Assembly (NCBI RefSeq): GCF_003008595.1
Contig: NZ_CP027669.1
Span: 372,001 to 436,000, forward strand
Direction: 5' to 3'
DNA: 64,000 nucleotides
DNA from: Simplicispira suum
Lineage (GTDB): Bacteria; Pseudomonadota; Gammaproteobacteria; Burkholderiales; Burkholderiaceae_C
The notes below the pieces were generated by a model. That model did not search any database, was not told the DNA's origin, and saw only the letters and a program-made list of their open reading frames with translations. Made by a program: the position numbers and the translations under genes. Of this stretch, positions 25,314-35,100 are shown piece by piece; the stretch's first letter is position 1, and each line of letters starts with the position of its first letter.

Positions 25314-26403
25314 CACGGCAACCAAAGCGGCACCAGCCCCAAAAATCGACTGGATCGATAAGCTGCGGTATCTGCTGCAGACCCTGGCCTTTTCCCTGGC
25401 CATCGCAGCGATCCAATATGCCATCCGGCCCGAGCGGCCCTACGAGTTTCCGTTGGTCTATTCCCTGGCCATCGGCAGCCTGACCTGGGCCTGCATCGAT
25501 TTCGGGCGCCATCTGTTCCCCTCCAGATCCGCTACAGGCTGGCCCGCCGGTTGGGCAGGCGTTGCGCTGCCTGCCTGCGGCATGGTGCTGGGCTACCTGG
25601 GCGGCACAGCGCTGGCCGACGCGTGGTTTGGGTTTTCCTCGTGGGAAGCGAGCGGCCGGGCGCAACTGCGGGTTTCGGTGGTCATCACGCTGGTGGCCGG
25701 GCTTGCAGTTACCTATTTTTTCTACACCCGGGGCAAAGCGGCCTACCTGCAAGTACACGTGGCTCAGGCCCAGCGCGATGCCACCGAAACCCGCCTCAAA
25801 CTCCTGGAAGCGCAGCTTGAGCCGCACATGATGTTCAACACACTGGCCAACCTGCGCGTGCTGATTGCCACCGACCCGCCGCGCGCCCAGGCCATGCTGG
25901 ACCACCTGATTGCCTACCTGCGCGCCACGCTCGGCGGCGCGCGTTCCACGCTGCACCCGCTGCAGGATGAATTCGCACGCCTGGCCGACTACCTCGAAAT
26001 CATGGCCGTTCGCATGGGTCCGCGCCTGGCCTTCACGCTGGACCTGCCCGACGCGCTGCGGGCTGTGCCCGTGCCGCCGCTGCTGCTGCAGCCATTGGTG
26101 GAAAACGCCATCCGCCACGGGCTGGAACCTCAGGTGGCTGGCGGCCAGATCGATGTGCGCGCCAGCACCCGGCCCGGCCCCGCTGGATCGTTGCTGGTGC
26201 TGGAAGTGGTGGACAGCGGCGTGGGACTGGGCGCGGCGCCAGCGCACGACACGGACCGCCCCGGAAGTCACTTTGGCCTGACGCAGGTGCGCGAGCGCCT
26301 CGCCACCCTGTACAGCGCACAAGGAACTCTTGAATTGATAGCTGGAGAGGCCCATGGGACTTGCGCTAGAGTCACTTTTCCTTTGAATTCTTCCACCCCA
26401 TGA
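25303..26403 (+). CDS. LytS/YehU-type sensor histidine kinase
   Basis: A 366-residue membrane kinase. It has about four hydrophobic segments in the first 150 residues, then a coiled linker (HVAQAQRDATETRLKLLEAQ), the His_kinase domain with the phospho-accepting histidine in LEPHMMFNTLANLRVLI, and a HATPase_c domain with PLVENAIRHGLEP (N box) and VVDSGVGLG (G1 box). The start is taken as the GTG at 25303, just inside the upstream 2TM gene; the long frame to the left overlaps that gene out of phase. ATGA overlap couples it to the response regulator. Confidence 0.92.
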   Translation: MDTDTATKAAPAPKIDWIDKLRYLLQTLAFSLAIAAIQYAIRPERPYEFPLVYSLAIGSLTWACIDFGRHLFPSRSATGWPAGWAGVALPACGMVLGYLGGTALADAWFGFSSWEASGRAQLRVSVVITLVAGLAVTYFFYTRGKAAYLQVHVAQAQRDATETRLKLLEAQLEPHMMFNTLANLRVLIATDPPRAQAMLDHLIAYLRATLGGARSTLHPLQDEFARLADYLEIMAVRMGPRLAFTLDLPDALRAVPVPPLLLQPLVENAIRHGLEPQVAGGQIDVRASTRPGPAGSLLVLEVVDSGVGLGAAPAHDTDRPGSHFGLTQVRERLATLYSAQGTLELIAGEAHGTCARVTFPLNSSTP

Positions 26404-27218
26404 ACCTCCCTGCCCCCCACGCCCTGATTGCCGAGGACGAGCCCTTGCTGGCCGCCGCCCTGCAATACGAACTGGCCCAGGCTTGGCCCGAGCTGCAGGT
26501 CGTAGCCACGGTGGGCGATGGCCTGTCTGCCGTGCGCGAAGCGCTGGCCTTGCGGCCCGAGGTGCTGTTCTTCGACATCCGCATGCCCGGCCAGAGCGGG
26601 CTGGACGCCGCCGCCGAACTGGTGGACGCCTGGCCGGACGGCCAACCCTTCCCGGCGCTGGTCTTTCTCACCGCCTACGACCAGTACGCCGTGCAGGCCT
26701 TCGAGGCGCAGGCGGTGGACTATTTGCTCAAGCCGCTGCAAGCCGGGCGCTTGCAAAAAACCGTGGCGCGCGTGCGGGCGCTGCTGGCCGCACGCAGCGG
26801 CGCCGCACCCCTGCCAGAAACCACGCTCGCCCAGCTGCGCAGCCTACTGGGCGCCGGACTCGCCCCTGCGACGGGCGCCGCGCCCACCGGCGGCCCGCTG
26901 CGCTTCATCCAGGCCGGGCACGGCAGTCGCATCGACATGGTGCCGGTGGATGAGGTATTGGTCTTCGAAGCGGCCGACAAATACGTGCGCGTGCTTACCG
27001 CCAGCCGCGAACACCTGATCCGCACGCCGCTGCGCGAACTGCTGGCCCAGCTCGACACCCAGCAGTTCTGGCAGATCCACCGTGGCACGCTGGTCCGCGC
27101 CAGCGCCATCACCAGCGCGGTACGAAGCGACAGCGGCAAGCTCACACTGCAGCTGCATGGCCGGCCGGAAGCGTTTGCCGTCAGCCGGCTGTATGCGGCG
27201 CAGTTCAAGGCCATGTAG
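26400..27218 (+). CDS. LytTR-family response regulator
   Basis: A 272-residue regulator. The receiver domain (8-130) has the acidic pocket EDEP, the phospho-accepting aspartate in VLFFDIRMPGQSG, and the later LTAYDQYAVQAFEAQAVDYLLKP, whose T and K are conserved. The LytTR DNA-binding domain (165-272) has DEVLVFEAADKYVRVL, LLAQLDTQQFWQIHRGTLVRASAI and the final AVSRLYAAQFK. It overlaps the kinase by ATGA. Two hairpins follow in the intergenic DNA. Targets are unknown. Confidence 0.94.
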   Translation: MNLPAPHALIAEDEPLLAAALQYELAQAWPELQVVATVGDGLSAVREALALRPEVLFFDIRMPGQSGLDAAAELVDAWPDGQPFPALVFLTAYDQYAVQAFEAQAVDYLLKPLQAGRLQKTVARVRALLAARSGAAPLPETTLAQLRSLLGAGLAPATGAAPTGGPLRFIQAGHGSRIDMVPVDEVLVFEAADKYVRVLTASREHLIRTPLRELLAQLDTQQFWQIHRGTLVRASAITSAVRSDSGKLTLQLHGRPEAFAVSRLYAAQFKAM

Positions 27219-27304
27219 TTCCCTTGCCCAATCCAGCGTGAACGCGAAGATCAAGCGCAGACCGACGTGCTGGCTCAGCGAAGCCGACGAAGGAATCGTT
27301 TGAT

Positions 27305-27323
27305 CTAGGGCCTCAGGCCCTAG
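27305..27323 (+). terminator. hairpin CTAGGGCCT / AGGCCCTAG
   Basis: A nine-base perfect stem around a single C. There is no T run directly after it, so termination is only a possibility. The same TAGGGCCT core forms the large palindrome at 42828-42863. Confidence 0.45.
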
Positions 27324-27338
27324 AAATGGAATTGCTTC

Positions 27339-27356
27339 GAAAAGACCTGTCTTTTC
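27339..27356 (+). terminator. hairpin GAAAAGAC / GTCTTTTC
   Basis: An eight-base stem with a two-base loop; the 3' arm is T-rich and the 5' arm A-rich, so it could terminate weakly in either direction. Confidence 0.4.
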
Positions 27357-27552
27357 AGGCTTGACCGGATATCTGCGACGGGTTCCACTTCCGATCAGAC
27401 CCACAGAAAGCCTGTTCTCAAAGACATGCTCCGCGCGCCTTCAGCGGAAGGACCAGCGGCACCGACTTGGACGCTTGCCCGCAAGTCACGTGCGCCCTTG
27501 GTTTGTTGCCGCTCGCCGTGCCCAGATGTCATCTTGCTTGAAGGAGGTCAAG

Positions 27553-28530
27553 TTGCCATCCGCTTTGCTGCTTCTCGCAATCACCGGCCTGGGTGTGATC
27601 GCGGGACTGGTGGTATGGGTTTGCCTGTTGTGGCGACGCCTCGCTGCACTGAAGAGCCAAACAAACCAATTGGCGGAAGCGCTCGATCATGTGCATGCCT
27701 TTGTGTACATGAAAGACAGCGAGCGCAGGTACATCTATGCCAACCGGCTGACCTTGGAGCGCTTGGGGCTTACTACAAAGCAGCTGTATGGCACGCGCGC
27801 CACCGACCATTTTCAAGCAGCGACCGCCGCGTGCATCGACGAAGTAGACAAGCGGGTGCTCACGTATGGCGAAAGCAGCTCGGATCAAGTGGTGTACGGC
27901 GACGACCCTGCGACGGCCCTGGTGTATCTGGAAGTCAAGGAACCCTTTCACGACCCACGAGGGCGCGTCGTCGGATTGCTCGGTATTTCCACTGACATGA
28001 CGGAGATTCGCCGCCTCGAACGGGAACTGGAATTGCGCTCCACCACGGATTATTTGACCGGCCTCGCCAATCGCCGCTTCTTCGACGAACGACTCACCCT
28101 GGCACTGAAGCACCAGCGCCGCGCCCAGGGCCCCACGGCCTTGCTCTTGCTCGATATCGATCACTTCAAGAAGTACAACGACACCTACGGCCATTCTGCG
28201 GGCGACGCCGTATTGCAAGCGGTCGCTGCAGCGCTGCTGGGTGCCGTTGCGCGAACGACGGACTTCGTGGCACGCGTTGGCGGGGAGGAATTCGCCATGC
28301 TTCTGGATGGAACGGGCCTTCAGGGTGCGCAGCAGATCGCAGAGGCAGCGCGTGCAGGCGTGCAGCGTTGCGGTCTGCTCCATGAGAAAAACTCAGCCCA
28401 GGTGGTCACCATCAGCATTGGCATCGCAATGGCCACCCCCGATGAAGACCCCACCCACTTGTACCAAAAAGCAGACCGTGCCCTGTACGCAGCCAAGGAG
28501 TCCGGACGCAACCGGGTTTGCACTGCGTGA
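27553..28530 (+). CDS. membrane-anchored PAS–GGDEF diguanylate cyclase
   Basis: A 325-residue cyclic-di-GMP synthase. It starts with one membrane helix (LLLLAITGLGVIAGLVVWVC), then a PAS domain (ALDHVHAFVYMKDSERRYIYANRLT by parts) and a GGDEF domain with RVGGEEFAMLL as the active site. An I-site RTTD stands five residues before GGEEF, so feedback inhibition is expected. I favour the TTG at 27553, because AAGGAGG lies five bases before it at 27541-27547; an ATG at 27526 is the alternative. No operon partner is evident. Confidence 0.9.
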   Translation: MPSALLLLAITGLGVIAGLVVWVCLLWRRLAALKSQTNQLAEALDHVHAFVYMKDSERRYIYANRLTLERLGLTTKQLYGTRATDHFQAATAACIDEVDKRVLTYGESSSDQVVYGDDPATALVYLEVKEPFHDPRGRVVGLLGISTDMTEIRRLERELELRSTTDYLTGLANRRFFDERLTLALKHQRRAQGPTALLLLDIDHFKKYNDTYGHSAGDAVLQAVAAALLGAVARTTDFVARVGGEEFAMLLDGTGLQGAQQIAEAARAGVQRCGLLHEKNSAQVVTISIGIAMATPDEDPTHLYQKADRALYAAKESGRNRVCTA

Positions 28531-28582
28531 TCCATGCGCAGCAGGCCCAACACTGGACGGACCAGGCGTTGCAGACCAGCGA

Positions 28583-29200
28583 TCACTCGCGATCCGGCAG
28601 TGCCAACAGCGCCGTCCAGGGTACATCCGCCAGCGGCGCATCGTGCGCAACCACGATGACGCGGCCTGCTTGCTGGGCCGCATCGGCAATGGCGGCGCTC
28701 AGGTAGCGCCGCGAGGCAAGGTCCAGCCCGGCCAATGGCTCGTCGATCAGCGTCAGCGGCGCGCCGCTGGCCAGTGCGGCGGCAAACCAGGCCTTGCGGC
28801 GGGAGCCGGTGGAGAGCATGAAAAACCCCTTGTTCTGGTGCGCCTCCAAGGTGAAGCCCGCCACATGCCGCTCCAGCGCGGATGGGTCCCAAGCGGGGCA
28901 GCGCGCGGCAACCGTCCGCCACCAGTCGCGCACGACCATCTGCTCGGTTCCCGCCGCATCGCGTTCGGGCCAGAACACCTGCGCAGGCTGGACCGGCGCG
29001 CCGTGCAGCAGGACCTGCCCGCGCGTGGGCGCTGCAGTGCCGGCGAGCAAACGCAGCAGCGTGGTTTTGCCGCTGCCCGGCCCGCCCTGCACCAGCGCGG
29101 CGCCAGCGGGAACGCGCCAATCCAGCGCGGCAAACATCGGGCTGTGGGGCCAGCGCAATTCGATTTGTTCGAGTACCAGAAGGGGTTCGGAAGCAGGCAT
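28583..29200 (-). CDS. orphan ABC transporter ATP-binding protein
   Basis: A 205-residue ABC ATPase. Walker A is VQGGPGSGKTTLLRLLAG, Walker B is LTLIDEPLAGLD and the H-loop is VIVVAHDAPL. The signature motif reads LSTGSRRKAWFAAAL rather than LSGGQ, as seen in CcmA-like and ABC-2 exporters. No permease gene is next to it, so its partner is elsewhere or absent. The ATG at 29200 is chosen because the ABC core follows within ten residues. A small hypothetical gene diverges from it. Confidence 0.85.
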   Translation of the reverse strand: MPASEPLLVLEQIELRWPHSPMFAALDWRVPAGAALVQGGPGSGKTTLLRLLAGTAAPTRGQVLLHGAPVQPAQVFWPERDAAGTEQMVVRDWWRTVAARCPAWDPSALERHVAGFTLEAHQNKGFFMLSTGSRRKAWFAAALASGAPLTLIDEPLAGLDLASRRYLSAAIADAAQQAGRVIVVAHDAPLADVPWTALLALPDRE

Positions 29201-29238
29201 GGAAAGAATAGTGGCGTAGGGACGCAGACAATGTGCCC

Positions 29239-29607
29239 ATGGTTTTGGAATACCTCGATTTTGACCACAGCGACGACGCCGACGGTGCGGGCAGCTGGGA
29301 CGCGCTGGCCAGTGTGCGGCCCGTTCGCCTGCCCGCTGCACTGCGCGAAGTGCAGTCCGTGCTCGCCTGGGCGCACGCGGCCTTTGGCGCGCCCGATGCG
29401 GGTGGCGTCGAACTGGGCGAATGGAGCTACGCGCTGCACTGCAGCCAGGAGGGCGTGGGCGATCGGGCGCTGGCCTACGACGCCGGGCGCAAGGCGCTCG
29501 ACCACACCCCGCTCGCGTCTGACAGTGGGCGCTGCACGCTGAGTTTGACCGTGAGCGGATCGGCGGGCTTCTCGCAGGCATTGGCCCAGGCGTTTGGCCT
29601 GGATTGA
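29239..29607 (+). CDS. conserved hypothetical protein
   Basis: A 122-residue acidic protein with no signal peptide or membrane segment, containing WDALASVRPVRLPAALREVQSVLAWAH and LGEWSYALHCSQEGVGDRALAYD. I do not recognise a characterised family, but codon use is normal and the frame fills the gap between the divergent ABC gene and the convergent aldolase, so it is very likely real. A GTG at 29233 two codons earlier is an alternative start. Confidence 0.7.
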   Translation: MVLEYLDFDHSDDADGAGSWDALASVRPVRLPAALREVQSVLAWAHAAFGAPDAGGVELGEWSYALHCSQEGVGDRALAYDAGRKALDHTPLASDSGRCTLSLTVSGSAGFSQALAQAFGLD

Positions 29608-29613
29608 CAACGA

Positions 29614-30678
29614 TCAGCCTGCAAAGGCCTGAATGCAATCGAGCGCGGCCCGCACATCGGCCGGCCCCACATCCAGGTGCGTCACCCAGCGCAGCCGGGT
29701 CTGGCCACCGTACAGGCTGCTGGTCACGCGCACGCCGCCGCGCGCCAGCGCATCCATGAACGCCGGAGCAATGTCCGGCGCGACGTCCGTGAACAGAATG
29801 TTGGTCTGCGCTGCATGCACCTCCAGGCGCCCTTGGAGTGCCGGCTGCGTGCGCTGTGCAGCGTGCAGCCCGTCCGCAAGCTGGCGCAGCAAGGCATGGT
29901 CGTCCGCCATGCGCCGCACATGGTGCTCCAGCGCGTAATGTCCGGCGGCGGCCAGCACGCCGGCCTGGCGCATGGCACCACCCAGGATTTTTCTCGTGCG
30001 CCGGGCCTGGCGAATGAAATCGTGGCGGCCCAACAGCAAGGAGCCGACGGGTGCGCCCAGGCCCTTGCTCAGACACAAGGAGACGGAGTCGAAATGCTTG
30101 CAGATGGCGCGCGCCTCGTCGTAAACGTCGCTTCCATTGGCCTGCGCATTCGCCGTGGCGGCATTGAACAAGCGCGCCCCGTCCAGGTGCATGGCAAGAC
30201 CGCGCCCACGGGCCAGCCCGGCCACCTCGGCGATGTAGGGCGTGGGTAGCACCTGGCCACCCGTGGTGTTCTCCAGCACCACCAGGCGGGTGCGGGCAAA
30301 GTGCGGGTCGTCGGGTTTGATGGCGGCGGCAATATCGGCCAGCTTGAGCGTGCCGTCGGGCTGCGTTTCCACCGGCTGGGGCTGAATCGAGCCCAGCACC
30401 GCCATGCCCCCGGCTTCCCAGCGGTAGGTGTGCCAGCTCTGGCCGACAATCGCCTCGTCGCCGCGCTGGCAATGGCCCATCAGGGCGATCAGATTGGTCT
30501 GCGTGCCGGTGGGGGCAAACAGCGCGGCCTCAAAGCCCAGCAACTGCGCGGCATGGTCTTGCAGGGCATTGACCGAGGGATCGTCGCCAAAAACGTCGTC
30601 GCCCAAGGGGGCAGCCAGCATGGTCTGGCGCATGGCGGCTGTGGGTTGGGTGACGGTGTCGCTGCGAAAGTCCGGCAT
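29614..30678 (-). CDS. ltaE: low-specificity L-threonine aldolase
   Basis: A 354-residue PLP enzyme cleaving L-threonine or L-allo-threonine to glycine and acetaldehyde. It starts MPDFRSDTVTQPTAAM, the family hallmark, and has DDPSVNALQDHAAQLLGFEAALFAPTGTQTN (by parts), VVLENTTGGQVLP, AMHLDGARLFNAA and the PLP lysine in SVSLCLSKGLGAPVGSLLLG. The ATG at 30678 is chosen over longer extensions. It converges with the hypothetical gene at 29239 and is separated from the efflux operon by 59 bases. Confidence 0.93.
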   Translation of the reverse strand: MPDFRSDTVTQPTAAMRQTMLAAPLGDDVFGDDPSVNALQDHAAQLLGFEAALFAPTGTQTNLIALMGHCQRGDEAIVGQSWHTYRWEAGGMAVLGSIQPQPVETQPDGTLKLADIAAAIKPDDPHFARTRLVVLENTTGGQVLPTPYIAEVAGLARGRGLAMHLDGARLFNAATANAQANGSDVYDEARAICKHFDSVSLCLSKGLGAPVGSLLLGRHDFIRQARRTRKILGGAMRQAGVLAAAGHYALEHHVRRMADDHALLRQLADGLHAAQRTQPALQGRLEVHAAQTNILFTDVAPDIAPAFMDALARGGVRVTSSLYGGQTRLRWVTHLDVGPADVRAALDCIQAFAG

Positions 30679-30737
30679 GGGCGGCTCCAGGAATCGATAG
30701 GTCTTGGATGGTAGCCGCGCAGGGGTGCGCAGCCCAT

Positions 30738-32152
30738 TCAAGGCGCGGGAGCCCAGCCGCCGCCCAGGTTTTTCAACAGGCTGTTGACTGCCACCAGCTG
30801 CTGGCGCTGCAACTCGATCTGGCTGCGTTGGCCTGCCAACAGGCTGGCCTGGGCAGAGAGCACGTTGAGGTAGCCGACAAGCCCGGCGCGGTACTGGTTC
30901 TCGGCCACGGTCAGCGCGCGCTGGGCGGCGGCCACGGCCAGCGCCTGGGCCTGGGCCTGTTGCTGCAGCGCGGCAGCGCTGGAGAGTGCATCCTCCACCT
31001 CCTGCAGCGCCGCCAGCACCGCAGCGCGGTAGGCGGCCCCTGCCAGCTCCACATTGGCCAGCGCGCTTTCACGAGCGGCATTGCGCGCACCACCGTCGAA
31101 CAGGGCGAGCGCGAGCTGCGGACCCAGGGCCCAGACCAGGTTGGGCGCCGAAATCAGCGACGCCAGGCTGCTTGCGCGAAACCCTGCGCTGGCCGAGAGC
31201 GTGAGCGCCGGAAAAAATGCACTTTGCGCCACGCCCAGTTGCGCGTTGGCGGCTGCGGCGCGGCGTTCGGAAGCGGCAATGTCAGGGCGACGCAGCAGCA
31301 GTTGCGCGGGCAGGGCCAGCGGGACCTGCGGCGCCTGGGGCAATTGCGCGCTGGGCTGCAGCGCGAAGGAGGACGGCGCCTGGCCTAGCAACGCAGCCAG
31401 GGCGTGCTCCCACTGCGCCCGGTTGGCCGCAGCCTCGAAGCTTTGGGCGCGGGTGCTCTGGTACTGCGCTTCGGCCTGGTCGGCGTCGGATGGCGGCGCC
31501 ACCCCGGCGCGCACCCGGTTGCGCGTGAGCGTGCGGCTCTGGTCGTAGGTGGCCAGCACGGCAGCCAGCAGCTGCTGCTGCACCTCGGCCGCGCGCAGCG
31601 CGAAATAGCTTTGCGCCACCTGGGCCTGCAGCGACAGCCGGGCCGCAGCCAGGTCGGCCGCGCTGGCCTCGCTGCTCGCCTGCGCAGCATTCACGGTGCC
31701 GGACACGCGGCCCCACAGATCCACTTCCCAACTGGCGCTGAGACCCAGCGACTGGTTGCTGGCTGCATGGCCCCCGGCGTGGCCTGGGCGCGGCTGCTGG
31801 CAGCGTTCAGCCCCAGCTGCGGCAGCAGCGGTGCGCGCGCACCGGCCAGCGCCGCCTGCGCTGCCCGCAGGCGCGCCGCACTTTGCGCCAGGCCGGGGTT
31901 GCCCTCCAGCGCCTGCAGCTGCAGGTGGTTGAGTTCGGGGTCGGCGTAGTGCGTCCACCAATCGGCCTGCACGCCTTCGCCGCCTTGGGCCAGGCGCCAG
32001 AACGCAGCGTCTGCGCCCTCCTTCCACTGCGCAGGCAAGGGTGCCGCCGGCGGCACATACGGCGGCGGCGTGGTGCAGCCGGCGAGCAGGGCCGCACCGG
32101 CGAGCAGAAGCCGCGCACCCATGCGGACAACACAGTTCAGGGCAAAAACCAT
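30738..32152 (-). pseudogene. RND efflux outer-membrane factor (NodT/OprM-like), frameshifted
   Basis: The outer-membrane channel of the MdtABC-like pump. The N-terminal 135 residues are in one frame: a lipoprotein signal with LLLAGAALLAGCTTPP, WWTHYADPELNHL and LGLNAASSRAQATPG. The rest is in another frame: LSASWEVDLWGRVSG, LRAAEVQQQLLAAVLATYDQS, LLLRRPDIAASERR and SALANVELAGAAYRAAVLAA. The frames join cleanly (TPG-GHAASNQSLG) if one C is added to the run of five C at 31771-31775 on the plus strand. The ATG at 32152 overlaps the mdtC-like stop (ATGA). It may be a sequencing error rather than a dead gene. Confidence 0.8.
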
Positions 32153-35100
32153 CAGGCAGTCTCCAGTCGGGGGGCCGCAGCCGGTCTGCGCCAGCCCCGG
32201 CGCAGCCGCGCACGGGCGCGTTCCAGCAGCACATAGACCACGGGCGTGGTGTAGAGCGTGAGCACCTGGCTGACCAGCAGGCCGCCCACCACCGCAATCC
32301 CCAGCGGTTGGCGCAGCTCGGCCCCGTCGCCCGTGCCCAGCGCCAGTGGCAGTGCACCAAAAATCGCCGCCATCGTGGTCATCAAAATGGGGCGCAAACG
32401 CAGCTGCGCCGCACGGAAGATGGACTGCGCCGCGCTCGCGTGGCCGCCGCGCCTGCGCGCCAGGGCAAAGTCGATCATCAAGATGGCGTTTTTCTTGACG
32501 ATGCCGATCAACAGGAACACGCCGATCAGCGCGATGAGCGAAAACTCGGTGCCAAACGCCATCAGCGCCAGCAGCGCGCCCACGCCAGCGGACGGCAGGG
32601 TGGAGAGAATGGTCAGCGGATGCAGCAGGCTCTCGTACAGCATACCCAGCACCAGATAGATGGTGAGCAGCGCCGCCAGGATCAGCAGCGGCTGGCTGGC
32701 CAGTGCTTTCTGAAAAGCGCCCGCGTTGCCGCCAAAGCTGCCTCGCACCGACACCGGCACGCCCAGGCGCGCGACGGCATCTTCGATGGCATCGGTCGCA
32801 TCCGACAGCGCCACGCCCTGCGCCAGGCCAAAGCTGATGGTGCTGGACGGTGTGCCGCTCTCATGGTTCACCGCCAAGGGAGTCACCGTGCTGCGTACCT
32901 TGGCGAAGGCGGACAACGGCACCTGCTGACCGGTCTTGGAAATGAAGAAGAATCCGTCCAGCGTGCTCGGGTCTTGCAGAAAGCGCGGCGCGGCCTCCAT
33001 CACCACGCGGTACTGGTTGAGCGGGTTGTAGATCACGCCCACCTGCCGCTGGCCAAAGGCGTCGTTCAGCGTGGCGTCCACCTGCGCAACGGTGAGCCCC
33101 AGGCGCGCGAGGGCGTCGCGGTCAAGGTCGAGCGTGGTCTGTTCGCCGTGGTCCTGCACGTCGCTGTTGACGTCTTCGAGCTGCGGCAGTGCGGCCAGGG
33201 CCTCGCGGATGCGCGGCTCCCAAGTGCGCAGGTCGGCCACATCGTCGGCCTGCAGCGTGTAGTCGAACGAACCGCTGCTCTGGCGCCCGCCAATGCGGAT
33301 GTCGCGCTGCGGCACCATGAAGAGGCGCGCGCCGGGTTCGTCCTTGAGCTGAGCGCGCAAGCGCGCAATGACCGCGTCGGACGGCTCCTTGCGCTCGGCC
33401 TTCAGCGTCATGAACATGGCGCCGGCGTTGCGCTGGCCCCCGCCGGTGAAGCCAGTCACGTTTTCCACTGCCGGATCGGCCTGCACGATGGCCAGGAAAC
33501 GCTGGATGCGCCGTTCCATCGCCTGGTAGGAGCTGGCCTCGTCGGCGCGAATGAAGCCCATGATGCGGCCCGTGTCCTGCTCAGGCAGGAAGCCTTTTTC
33601 AATCGCGGTGTACAAGTAGACGTTCAGGCCAATGACACCCACCAGTGCGGCCAACACCAGCGGCTGGTGCCGCAGACACCAGGCCAGGCTGCGCCGGTAG
33701 GCGCGCATGCCGCGTGCGCCAGCGCGGTCCAGCACCCGGCCCACGCGGCTGGGCGCACGCGCCGGGCGGGGCTTGAGCAGCAGCGCGCACAGCGTGGGCG
33801 TGGTGGTGAGCGACACCACCAGCGAGATCAGGATGGCGGCCGACATGACGACGGCAAACTCCCTGAAAAACCGCCCCACCACACCGCCCATGAACAGGAT
33901 GGGTACGAACACGGCGACGAGTGAAATGCTCATCGACAGCACCGTGAAGGCGATTTCGCGCGAGCCGTCCAACGCCGCCTGCAGCGCGGTTTTGCCGCGC
34001 TCCATGTGGCGGGCGATGTTCTCCAGCACCGCAATCGCGTCGTCCACCACAAAGCCCGTGGCGATGGTCAACGCCATCAAGGAAAGGTTGTCCAGCGTGT
34101 AGCCCGCCAGATACATCACCCCAAACGCGCCCATCAGCGACGCCGGAACCGCCACGCTGGGCACCAGCGCGGCGCGGGCGCTGCGCAGGAACAAAAACAC
34201 CACCATCACCACCAGCGCCACGGCCAGCACCAGGGCGCGCTTGACCTCGCGCACCGAGGCGCGCAGCGTCGGCGTTCGGTCAGAAACCACCTGCACGTCG
34301 ATGGCCGCCGGAATTGAGGCCTTGAGCTGCGGCAGCAGCGCGCGCACCCGGTCGGCAGCCTCCAGAATGTTGGCGCCGGGCTGCTTGTAGATCTGCAGCA
34401 AGATCGCCGGCTTGCCGTTGGCCACGCCAAAGTTGCGCACGTCCTGCACGCCGTCGATCACGTCCGCCACATCGCGCAGCAGCACCGCGTGGCCGTCGGC
34501 GCTGGTCCGAAGCACCAGCGGCGCATAGTCGGCCGCCACGCGCGCCTGGTCGTTGGCGGCAATCTGCCAGTAGTGGTCTTCACGCTCTACCGCGCCCAGC
34601 GGCCGGTGCGCGTTGGTGGCGGTGATGGCGCTGCGCACCTGCTCGAGCGAAATGCCGTTGGCCGCCAGCCGCGTGGGGTCGAGCTGCACGCGCACGGCCG
34701 GCAGCGCGCCGCCGCTCACCGTCGCCTGGCCCACGCCTTCGACCTGCGAGAGCTTTTGCGCCAGCACGGTGGACGCCGCGTCGTACATCTGCCCGCGGGT
34801 GAGCGCGTCCGACGTGAGCGCCAGGATGAGGATGGGCGAATCCGCCGGGTTCACCTTGCGGTAGCTCGGGTTGTTCGGCATGCCGCTGGGCAGCAGCGTG
34901 CGCGCGGCGTTGATGGCCGCCTGCACGTCGCGCGCGGCGCCATCGACCGTGCGGCTCAAATCAAACTGCAGCGTGACGCGCGTGTTGCCCTGCGTGGAGC
35001 GCGAGGTGATCTCGGTGACCCCGGCAATGGCGCCCAGCGCGCGCTCCAGCGGCGTGGCCACCGTCGCTGCCATGGTGTCCGGGCTGGCGCCGGGGAGGCT

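Larger units (their letters stand above)
27219..27552. other. intergenic region with two hairpins after the LytTR gene
   Basis: 334 bases without a convincing gene. It holds the palindromes at 27305-27323 and 27339-27356, which probably end the two-component operon transcript, and the leader of the second diguanylate cyclase. Confidence 0.55.

Noticed and set aside
26333..26390. Dispersed palindrome in the 3' end of the LytS-type kinase gene
   Set aside because: There is some likeness (TTGATAGCTG, TTGCGCTAGAG), but the encoded residues are normal for the kinase end, so I could not separate it from chance.
27361..27552. 64-residue N-terminal extension of the second diguanylate cyclase
   Set aside because: A perfect ribosome binding site (AAGGAGG) lies just before the TTG at 27553, and the extension has no domain-like sequence and includes the hairpin region.
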